NCBI GenBank assembly: GCA_020736575.1
Contig: JAGPYM010000007.1
Span: 1,364,001-1,428,000, forward strand
Reading direction: 5' to 3'
DNA length: 64,000 bases
From: Thelonectria olida
Taxonomy: Eukaryota > Ascomycota > Sordariomycetes > Hypocreales > Nectriaceae
The position numbers were made by a program, and so were the translations under genes. Under the pieces are notes generated by a model. It did no database searches and had not been told where the DNA came from. It worked only from the letters and a program-made list of their open reading frames with translations. How positions within the stretch are numbered: position 1 is the stretch's first letter; each line of letters starts with the position of its first letter. This document shows positions 33,709 to 42,601 of the stretch, in pieces.

Positions 33709-33947
33709 AAACAAATCGGCCACCCACATCATTTGTACGACGTTATTGGTCATCTTTGTGAGATCTTGGAGATAGCGGCCGTCGGCGTCTTCCGCAGGCA
33801 GCCTCGTGCAACCCGAGCTCTGCAAGATATAAGGACGGCCGTAGTTCTCGAAAAATGACATAGAATCTTCACCAAAGACAACAACCGCTGCGAAGTATTC
33901 AATCACCAACATTTGAACCAAAACCAAACACACAATCAACGCACCCA

Positions 33948-35224
33948 ATGTCTTCACAAACCACCGTCCAGCCCATCCCCTCCCCCGAAGGGTCCAACAT
34001 CGACTTTGGGGCCGTCGTCTCCAACGTCGACATCGAGCACATCACTGGTAAGATCTAATGCGCGCCCTCGTGATCATGTCCTCGTTAGATGCTACAAACT
34101 CTTGGGAGAATACCCGTGAAATCGGTAACCTCCTATGGTAAGACAATCGAATTCCCCAGCCACTCACAACAGAAGCTGACGCGCTTCCAGATGCCGACTT
34201 TGACATCATTCGCGATGCCCTCTTCAACCACCAGGTCCTCGTATTCAAGAACCAGGGTCACGCCTCTCCCAAGGCTCAATACGAGATCACTCAACGTTTC
34301 GACCCTGAAGCCGCCGGCGCGTACGGCCATGGCAAGACATTGGATGCGAAGCGCTCCATCTTGCACCCAGACTTGAAGACGGTTCCGCACCAGCCTCAGG
34401 TCCAGGTGATTGGCAACGGCTTTGTCCCAGAGTACGAGGGCCTGAAGAATGTCCAGCTTCGTCACCCGCACCATCGGACTTTTCACGCCACCACCATCCC
34501 TGATGAGAAGGACCTGGACTACACCAGGTTCTATCGCTGGCACATTGACGCAGCACTCTACGGACTTGCTCCCCCAGTAGTGACTTCTCTGCTCGCAGTC
34601 CAAGTCCCTGGCGGCCGCAAGCAAACGCTGTTGTATGACGATGGTACCGATGAGGAGCTTTCCGTTCCTCTTGGTACGACTGCTTTCGTATCTGGATATG
34701 CCATGTATGATCGACTTTCTCCAGAAGACCAGGAGTTCGTTCGCACAACCAAAGTCGAGTACGCACCGCATCCGTACGTGTGGATGAGCAGCGCCAAGTC
34801 TCGCTCCGATGGCCTTGGCTTGGTTTCAGAGAGCAAGGAGGTACCGCTGGCTGACCTACCGCCGATCGAAGAAGAGAAGATCCAGATCCTGCCCATGTGC
34901 TGGCGCAACCCGGTCAATGGCCGGCTTGCTCTCCAGGTACACCCTTCGGCCATCCGCAAGATGCACCTCGCTGATGGCACTGTCATCGACGATCTTGCCA
35001 AGGTCCGTGACATGGTTCACGACTTGCAGCGCCCTGGCATTGCTCCCAAGCTGGTGTACCCTCATGACTGGGAGCAGGGCGACTTTGTTCTCTTCCACAA
35101 TCGCGGCCTGATTCATTCAGTAGTTGGTGCCTTTGCTGAGGATGAGGTGCGTCTGTTCCGGCAGTGCAACATTGCTGGTAGTAAGCTGCCCGAGGGGCCG
35201 CTCCCGATCGCTGCTCAGGCGTAG
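33948..35224 (+). CDS. xanA: Alpha-ketoglutarate-dependent xanthine dioxygenase (XanA-like)
   Basis: Exons 33948..34047, 34089..34124 and 34173..35224, 395 residues. Exon 2 is only 36 nt; splicing gives VDIEHITDATNSWENTREIE and then ADALPDADFDIIRDALF. TauD-fold Fe(II)/2-oxoglutarate site: HxD in FYRWHIDAALYG (His169, Asp171), distal His in HNRGLIHSV near residue 360, and an Arg in RLFRQCN about 12 residues later. The block HHRTFHATTIPDEKDLDYTR is characteristic of the fungal XanA branch as I know it. Reaction: xanthine + 2-oxoglutarate + O2 to urate + succinate + CO2, in the cytosol, letting fungi use xanthine as nitrogen source without xanthine dehydrogenase. The upstream UaY and GATA sites agree. 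Slightly longer than Aspergillus XanA (about 370). Confidence 0.85.
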
Positions 35225-35975
35225 GGCGACGTCGTGGTCTGGGTTTTCCGGTGGCGCAGGATTTGGAAGGAATTGCGATATATGTATTGGTTCGCGTAAA
35301 ATGCTTAGCTATTATCCTGACTGAATAATAAAGTTTCATGCACTCTCAAGGCGCTCTGGGCAGAAGTCATATCCCTGTGACAGTATTGACATAGAGGTGG
35401 CGGTCCAAATCCTTCCCTGTTGCTTTTATTTGACGTCTCCTCACTTTTGACAGGACAGCAGGCCGAAGGACCTTACCAACGGGGCATCAACTTGGTAGCT
35501 AGTAAGTTTGGAGTCGTTTGGCGAGGTATTTTCTAATTCAAGCAACCAATCGGCCACATGTCTCGGGATGGTAACGCTGAATTGGATACTGCCAACCAAT
35601 TCTTGGGCGCAATAAGTACCTCGCCCATCTATCTTTCGCACACAGTTATTCGTCTGGCTGTGCTTCATTTCGATGTTCCACCCTTCAACTGGGCGCATTC
35701 CAAGTACAAGATCAACATTATCAACTTCTCGTACTGATCGCGCCTTCGGGATTACGCCCCGAGTCGATTACACGCACAAACTCTCCGGGCGTCGAATCCC
35801 GACAGTGGACGAATGACCGGTCAGAGCAAATCGTCGGTGAAATGTCCGACCCATTGATACTTATAGGCGAAGAAATAGATGGGAAATGCGCATCTTTCAT
35901 CACTATTTGTACTTGTATAATTAGATCAAGCCTACTTTCCAAGAACCAGACCAACTTCTGGAGCACATTGACAAG
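35225..35975. other. Intergenic region, no gene seen
   Basis: 751 bp holding the 3' end of the xanA-like gene and the promoter of the VOC gene. It contains a TCGG-N8-CCGA near 35830, whose spacer is two bases too long for the UaY consensus. Confidence 0.4.
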
Positions 35976-36584
35976 ATGACTCCTGTAAGTTGCATTCATT
36001 TCAACCCCACACAAGCAAGAATGCGGGGAGATGATGGATCGATCGATCGTATCAACGCTAATAATGAACTCCTGGGGAAGCCGGTGCACAATCGCGTCTT
36101 CAACCATGTCGCAGTCTCCGTCACCAACGTCGAGGCAGCCGTGAAATGGTACTCTAGCATCTTCGGCTTCCGTCTGCTCGGCGGCATCCAGCACATCAAA
36201 CGATCCGAGAAGCCCGACGACGCCATCTTTGGAATCTACCCGGCAACGCTGAACGAGGTTAAGCTCGCTTGGATGACGACGGGAAACGCCGTTGGCTTCG
36301 AAATCTTCGAGTTCATAGACCCCAAAGCTGAGGCCCAGGCCGAGAGCTTCCAGTTCCACAAGTCGGGCTTCTTCCACGGCTGCGTCACGGATCCCGACCC
36401 GGATGCGCTGGCCGAACAGGTGGTCAAGGCCGGCGGGAGACGGATAGGGAGAACTGTCGATCCCTTAGGCAATGGAACAAAATGTTTGTATTTAGCTGAT
36501 CCTTGGGGGAATGTGATAGAGGTGTTGAATGTTAGCTTTGATGAGATGGGCTCGACCACGCCTACGGTGCCTTCAAAGCTGTAA
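35976..36584 (+). CDS. VOC/glyoxalase-fold protein
   Basis: Likely exons 35976..35984 and 36081..36584, 170 residues starting MTPPVHNRVFNHVAVSV. The 96-nt intron has a GTAAGT donor and CGCTAAT branch site; it contains no in-frame stop, so an unspliced 202-residue form is possible, but the extra 32 residues look like non-coding sequence with a GATCGATCGATC run. Fold signatures: metal-ligand regions FNHVAVSV, FFHGCVTDPD and the C-terminal LADPWGNVIEVLN, with the usual WYSSIFGF helix. Family members include glyoxalase I-like and ring-cleavage dioxygenase-like enzymes; function not assignable. Its stop codon is only 63 bp from that of the convergent amidase. Confidence 0.8.
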   Translation: MTPVSCIHFNPTQARMRGDDGSIDRINANNELLGKPVHNRVFNHVAVSVTNVEAAVKWYSSIFGFRLLGGIQHIKRSEKPDDAIFGIYPATLNEVKLAWMTTGNAVGFEIFEFIDPKAEAQAESFQFHKSGFFHGCVTDPDPDALAEQVVKAGGRRIGRTVDPLGNGTKCLYLADPWGNVIEVLNVSFDEMGSTTPTVPSKL

Positions 36585-36647
36585 TGGCCCGAATAAGAAG
36601 CAATTTTGTATTTCGCTGCCATTGATTCTCGACAAAATCTTCCCAGC

Positions 36648-38639
36648 TCAACTGCAACCATTGTTCATCAGGCTATCAATAATCTTTGCAACGGCAATGC
36701 ATTTCTCATCCTCGTATTTCCCACATACGACCTGAATCCCTACCGGCATTCCTTCCACCAGGTCAAAATCATCTGTGCAACAACTGTCAACAAGTCCGCT
36801 TTCCTCTGCAAATTAACGATCGTGTAGAATGAAAGAACACTTACACTGATGTTTGTTGAACTTGTCGGCAGGGTTTCGGGCCTTGTGTTCCAGCCAGTCA
36901 CCCTGCAGAACCTGATCTTTCTCTCCGGAGACTTTGGTGACAGGCAGCGTCAGAGCTGCCCAGTCCAACAGGTTCCAGATGCTTGTATAGCCCACATACT
37001 GATGGGACTTGACCCATGTCCAAGGCTTGTACCCGACCCAAGGCGTGACAGGCATAATGAGGGCATCGAGCTTGGCTGCCCTCCAGCGCTGAAGATACGC
37101 GGCCTCAAAAGCATACTTCTCGCCGCACAACTATGATCAGCCAGGTTAGCAGAAGCTCTCTTGTCTAAACTAGAAGTGAGAAAATTACCTCGTGAGTTTG
37201 TGGGGTACTGAGCAGGTTTGCATCGGTGCCTATGTACATGCCTTCGATCAACGGTTCGCCTGACGCGTCGATCACCTTCTTAGCAGTGGCGCCACCATCA
37301 GAGAGAACAGCTTTCTCAAAGATTTCAAAACCATTGAGATGGCATGTTGCGTCCCATTCTACCACTAGAAGTTCATTTGGGGTCAGATCTCATTTTCGCG
37401 CTACAACAGCCTTCCAACTGACCTTCATGCCCTGCGGATCGCAAAGCATCAACCACTTCCTCGACAGCACGTGTAATTGGTGGCTGAGGCTTCACTACAC
37501 CATCATCAACGACAAAACCTATTCTCAGCTTGTGCGTTGGGTCAATGGAACACTTATCCGCACTCCAAGGAAAGGGGACGGCCCTTGGGTCGATCTTCCA
37601 TGGCTCTGCGTATGGCAAGGCCTGCATGTAGGCTTCAATACTCGCGAGACTGGTAGCCAGCGGACCGGCAGTCGCAAGCACAATGTTTTGCCTGGATCTT
37701 TTGATAGAGATCGAATTAGCGTCATCATAGTAATTGTTTTCTGGCACTCGAGATAGAACTCACCCTCCCCGTTCGTAGGGATGTCGAGAATGTGTCGGCG
37801 ACAAACCATACAGACCACATAGCGCCGCCGGGATGCGAACTGAACCTCCAATATCGGTGCCAATACCTAGAGGACTACCGCGTGCTGCAACTAGCGAGCC
37901 TTCGCCGCCACTACTGCCGCCGGATATGAGTGAACGATTTAGAGAGTTGACGCATTGTCCGAACACATGGTTGTTCGAATCAGACATCTGACCGACCTGT
38001 CAGCATATTCGACACCGAGTTCTGACAAACGGGGCATTACCATGAGGGATTGCGGAACATTTGTCTTGACATAGAGCACCGCGCCGAGCCGTCGCAGTGT
38101 CATTGCAGTGCTGGAGTCCTCTGGTGCAGGTTTGTCGATGAACCCGACCCATCCTAGACCATCAGCCGCTTTCTCAAGGATACATGTCAATGTTAAGACT
38201 TACCTAGCGTACTGTCCAACCCCTTCACATGGATACAATCCTTGACGCTCACAGGCAATCCGTGCAAGGGTCCAACCGTCTTGCCAGTCAATGCCAAATA
38301 GTCATCGAGTTGCCTGGCTCTTGTGAAGGCATCATCAAAGAATATCTCTGTACAGCAGTTGGTGAGCTGATGAGCCAGGGCGGCACGTTTCGCGAAGGCT
38401 GTGGTGACTTTGAGGGAAGAGAGTTCCCCGTTGAACAGACTTGAAAGAAGGTTTTGTACGTTGTGTGTCTCCGTGATGGCAAGTTCCTCTGGTGTAAGGG
38501 AACCCGACGTGCGAATGTAGTTAAGAACGTTGGAGACAGACTCGATCGGAGGGTAGTCTGTAAGACGCCATTCGGGGGGGATGAGGGCGCGTTGTTTGGC
38601 ACGTTTCTCGGCCGCACGATCTTGGAAACTCCATGTCAT
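36648..38639 (-). CDS. Fungal amidase (acetamidase-type, amidase signature family)
   Basis: Seven exons: 38639..38204, 38153..38041, 37987..37764, 37697..37423, 37364..37189, 37130..36845 and 36772..36648, giving 544 residues, the usual fungal size. The Ser-cisSer-Lys triad region is present: catalytic Lys in LPVSVKDCIHVKG near residue 135, and the signature GGSSGGEGSLVAARG followed by GIGTDIGGSVRIPA around residues 200-235. Other blocks: SAGHEVVEWDATCHLNG and the C-terminal VEGMPVGIQVV. Intron 3 has two acceptors six bases apart (GGSRQN or GGQN). The last intron needs a distal acceptor, because the nearer AGs create a stop. Hydrolyses amides to acid and ammonia; cytosolic nitrogen acquisition is likely. 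Confidence 0.85.
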
Positions 38640-39399
38640 TTTCTTCGATGCTGGACCTGGTCGAGGTTTCCATGTACGGCAGGTCCCAAAGACACTGGCT
38701 GAGATATTTATGTCTGCACCGGAAGTGAGTTTACCCTCCTCGGATGCATGGAATCCAGGGCAAATTGGGTCCCTTTGCCTACAGGCTCATAGTGACCATG
38801 ATAGTCATTCCTTTTTTTGATCTTCGTTGGTCAATGTATTCAATGCCGGGTAATAGATTGCCTTCCAAGTTCGGAAATATGCATAAATCGGTCCATCTAG
38901 ATAACGTAGGGCGTAGCGCAAAGAGATCATGAGCATGCGTAGGGCGTAGATAGCAGGGCGCAAAGCGTCAGACCAGGGACGTGTGCCCTCGGATGCCAGT
39001 TTACCATTATGATCTGGTGTGTAAAGCAATTTGATCCCCTTCCTTTTTCGTGTTTCTTCGAGCTATGAGCTTTCCTGGCTTCCGTTGCTCTGGTCGTTCC
39101 GCATGCGCCGGCTTTGAAGTTGTCGACAAAACTGGCGTAATCTACCGGGAATAGAGTTGGGCGAGGGTATGACTCGCCATTAAGGGCTCGAAACTAAACC
39201 GTTTGGAGCAGGCTACCTATTTGGGACTGTCGGCTATATGATTTCTGAATGTGGAAAGAGATCAAGTTGGCAGTAATGGCAATTTGGCACACTTCGATCG
39301 GGTTTTCATCCATATATCTGACTGCCTACATCCCAATCCACCGCCTTGGAGCAGAAGCGGCTGGCAAGACGGAATACATCGGCTCAATTTGAGGAAGAA
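38640..39399. other. Promoter of the amidase and empty sequence
   Basis: About 760 bp upstream of the amidase start. No recognisable gene; small frames are unsupported. Confidence 0.4.
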
Positions 39400-40250
39400 G
39401 TCCTCATACCAGCCTGCTTTGTTTGCACCTTCGAAAAGTTCGAAAACCCTGCAAGTTATCGAGCAAATCTCCCTCATGCACGACTATTCCTAGAGCCGAA
39501 AGGCACAAATTCAGTTCATCAAAGACATGCGAGAGCCCAACTTCGCCACGATGTTGCCATGTATTTCCTGGACCTCGGATACTATAGCCGCGCCGAGATT
39601 CTGTCGTGATAGGTAGTGCTCGAGAGATTTAGGTTGTTTGTCCACAAAGCTCCTCAAACACTCAACGCCGCCGCTGCCTTGGCACAAGTATTTCTTATGG
39701 GCGGAAAGTGGAAGGATGCACAGAAATCCCACCGGCAGGTACTCGAAGTGCGCAATAAGACACTAGGACCATACCATCCTCTCACGCTCCACAGCTTAGT
39801 CCAATTTGCTGCAGCACTCAAGGAGCAGTTCGAATTGAAGCAGTTGGTTGACGCAGCCGTATTGCTTCGCTATGCATTGGAGACATACACGCGGGTGCCC
39901 GGCGAGCAGCATACCGATCTAACAAGCACGCTCAAGAAGCGGGGTCAGGTGCAACATGGGAGGCAAGGGAGAGCACTTTGGAGAATACCACCCGAAACAA
40001 TACCTATGCTGGCAACCGATCCAGCATCACATGACACCTTCAAGGTCACTTGGAAAAGGCGGCCAAACTACAACATTATGCATAGCGAATCAATAAGATG
40101 AAGGTTAGTGATCATCATCCTCTTGCCATGGATATCAGGCATAACGCCGGCGAAACTTGGTAATCAAGGGGCAAGACCAAAGACGCTCTCCGATTGATGC
40201 TGGATTGCTATCAATTAAGGCTAAAGGTCTCGGCCCTGGCCATCCGGATA
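39400..40250 (+). pseudogene. Decayed TPR (kinesin-light-chain-type) repeat gene
   Basis: The translation shows tetratricopeptide units typical of fungal NB-ARC/TPR and kinesin-light-chain-like proteins, but in broken frames. QVLEVRNKTLGPYHPLTLHS lies in the frame running 39616-40101, preceded by AQLRHDVAMYFLDLGYYSRA in another. A further unit reading KMKVSDHHPLAMDIRHNAG and RGKTKDALRLMLDCYQLRLK appears after the frame breaks, with stops near 40064 and 40160. No N-terminal NTPase or effector domain is visible. It is probably the C-terminal stump of a STAND-type protein. Confidence 0.7.
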
Positions 40251-41095
40251 CACACCTTAGTCTTCCGTTGGGGCACTCCAACTATGGCAATCAGAGGCTT
40301 CTGGTTCACAACGGTAAACCAGTCCGTGGTTGGTTCATGTTCGTGAATGTATTAGGCAGAAGTCACTAGGTGATTTAGCCGTCATGTCTACCGAGACGTT
40401 CCCGGTTGAGTGACTACAATCACAAATGCAGTGCGGCGTGGCATATTCTTTGTCGATGATCCTTTGGATTGGATAGAATGAGGGTTTTCCCTTGCAGATT
40501 GAGGGTTCTACGAATTCTGCATACTACTGTAGAACTTAGCCATCAGCATGCTCAAGCCCAATGCTTCGTCATGTAAGCTATGGCTGCACATGACAGGTTT
40601 GACAGCTCAATCGAACGATTCTTACCAAGTGCCGATAATATCTCCGTTCAATTGAGTCAATTAGAACTTGGAAACCGGTGGGTGCCGACAGGATCTCCCA
40701 TTCTGCGTCTAGACGAGCATCTGATAGCATCATGACAAGCATTCCCAGCACCGTCAGCAATAACGTCATATCCAATTCGCCCTCGCCATTGGTCCATCTC
40801 GTCTTATCCGTTGCAGCAGACTAGCGCTAGTTGGGTTTCACGGTGGTTGCAGTGCCACTCCGTGATATCAACCGGCGAGCACGCAATCTCGAGATCGACC
40901 AACGCCTCTCCGCCGCGAAGACGCAATCCGGATGATGCGGGGCCGACAACGGATGTGGGAGGTAAGTATAAAAGGCTTCGAGAGTGGGAGATAAGATGGA
41001 AAAGATAGCCAATTGAACCAAAAAGTCGGGTTTTGCCTTGAATTGAGCGCCAATTCATCACTGAGCCATTCGTCCCTTTCACTTACACCAATATC
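40251..41095. other. Intergenic, promoter of the TauD-like gene
   Basis: 845 bp with no supported gene. A TATAAAAG sequence at about 40976-40983 lies about 115 bp before the ATG at 41096 and is a likely TATA box. Confidence 0.45.
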
Positions 41096-42398
41096 ATGGC
41101 GCCCGGTGCTTTGATCGACGAGCCTCGGGCTCCTCTACCCCAAGTTAAGAATGCCGATGCACCCCGCAGCATCTTCCCTGATGGCATTCGAACCTCGGGA
41201 CAGCATCCTCCTCTGTACGAGAAGCTGAGGCCCTACTCGGAGTTTCCCAAGGAGATTTCCGGACCAACCTTGTGGAAGGCCGAGGACTATGCCGATAGCC
41301 CTGAGAAGTGGACGCATCCTTTCACGGATGAAGAGGTTCAAGAATTGAGTGATACTGCGGACCAATTCATTGCCAGCGGCATTCCCCTCACTGGCATCTC
41401 CAAGGTACGTGAATATCTGTCTCCGTGACCGAGTCTGACTAACACCAACCGCAGAGCAACTTCCCCCTCCCCAAGCTCAGCGCAGCCCTCGCCGACCTCC
41501 GCGCCGACCTCATCGACGGCAAGGGCTTCATCCTCTTCAAGCGCTTCCCCGCGCAGCAATGGGGATCTCTCAAGAACGCCGTCGCCTACATGGGCCTGGG
41601 CACGTACCTCGGCTACTTTGTCTCGCAGAACGGCCTCGGCCACGTCCTCGGCCACGTCAAGGACGTCGGCGACGACGCCACACAGATCGACAAGGTGCGC
41701 ATCTACCGCACCACGGCGCGCCAGTTCTTCCACGCCGACGACGGCGACATTGTCGGCCTGTTGTGCGTGCACCGCGCCCTCGAAGGCGGCGAGAGCGACA
41801 TTGTCAGCATCCACAACGTCTGGAACGACCTCCAGCGCAACAACCCCGACGTTGCCGAGCTGCTGACCAAGCCCATTTGGTACTTTGACCGCAAGGGCGA
41901 GACGTCCGAGGGCCAGGAGGAGTGGCTGCGACAGCCCATCTTCTACATCGAGAACGGCGGCAAGGAGCGCGTGTACTGCAAGTGGGATCCCTACTTTGTG
42001 CGGTCGCTCACTCGCTTCTCGGACAAGGGACTCATCCCCGCGTTGAGCGAGGAGCAGAAGCGCGCCGTCCAGGTGCTGGAGGACACTTGCCAAAAGTTGG
42101 CGCTGCACATGATCCTCGAGGTTGGCGACATTCAGTTCGTTTCCAACTCGCATCTGCTACACGCGCGAACCGCATACACCGGTAAGTCTGAACAGCCCGT
42201 CCTTGTTCAATCACGTACTAACATGACCCATTAGATCACGCTCCTCCCACTCCCCGAAGGCACTTGCTTCGTCTCTGGCTGGCTACGCCCGAGAGCGAGG
42301 GCGGTTGGGCGCTGCCTTTCCATGACAGCCACGAGAAGAAGCGAGGAGGCATCCAGGTGAACAACACTGCACCGCGATGCCCGTTGGATGCCGAGTAA
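41096..42398 (+). CDS. TauD/TfdA-fold 2-oxoglutarate dioxygenase-like protein
   Basis: Exons 41096..41404, 41455..42181 and 42235..42398, 399 residues. Introns have GTACGT/CGCAG and GTAAGT/ATTAG ends with CTAAC branch sites. Fe(II) ligands are visible: HxD in ARQFFHADDGDIVG near residue 205, and the distal His in SNSHLLHARTAYTDH. The 2-oxoglutarate-binding Arg is in PRRHLLRLWLA, in exon 3. Such fungal proteins are annotated as TauD-family; the true substrate (sulfonate, amino acid or natural-product intermediate) is unknown. The GC-rich third positions of exon 2 differ from exon 1, which explains the long antisense frame across it. Convergent with the GH5 gene, 203 bp apart. Confidence 0.88.
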
Positions 42399-42601
42399 AT
42401 CCATTTAAATGTCAATATTAGCGATCCATCATGAAGGAATAATGAGCCAAAACCTGTAAAAGCATAATAAATAGACCAAAAAATTGGAAAGATCAACGGA
42501 TGTCAATGCGTGATGAATTTGCTTCCGCCTGTCTAGCAGTGTCTAGGATGCGTTTAAGTCTAGGTGGTAACGCGAATCAAAGTGAACAGCTCTGCACTTC
42601 C

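Noticed and set aside
33473..33900. Open frame with a short hydrophobic stretch (possible MFS N-terminus relic)
   Set aside because: PLL motif followed by IICTTLLVIFV recalls MFS N-termini, but nothing downstream continues the family and the segment overlaps the promoter of the xanthine dioxygenase-like gene.
35828..35845. Second UaY-like palindrome upstream of the VOC gene
   Set aside because: TCGG and CCGA halves are separated by eight bases, not six, so it does not fit the consensus.
36033..36052. GATCGATCGATC as a regulatory element
   Set aside because: It lies inside the probable VOC intron and is a short simple repeat.
41338..42153. Long 271-codon minus-strand open frame
   Set aside because: It is antisense to exon 2 of the TauD-like gene; GC-rich third positions there remove stops on the other strand. 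The translation is repetitive Val/Ala/Leu/Glu with no family features.
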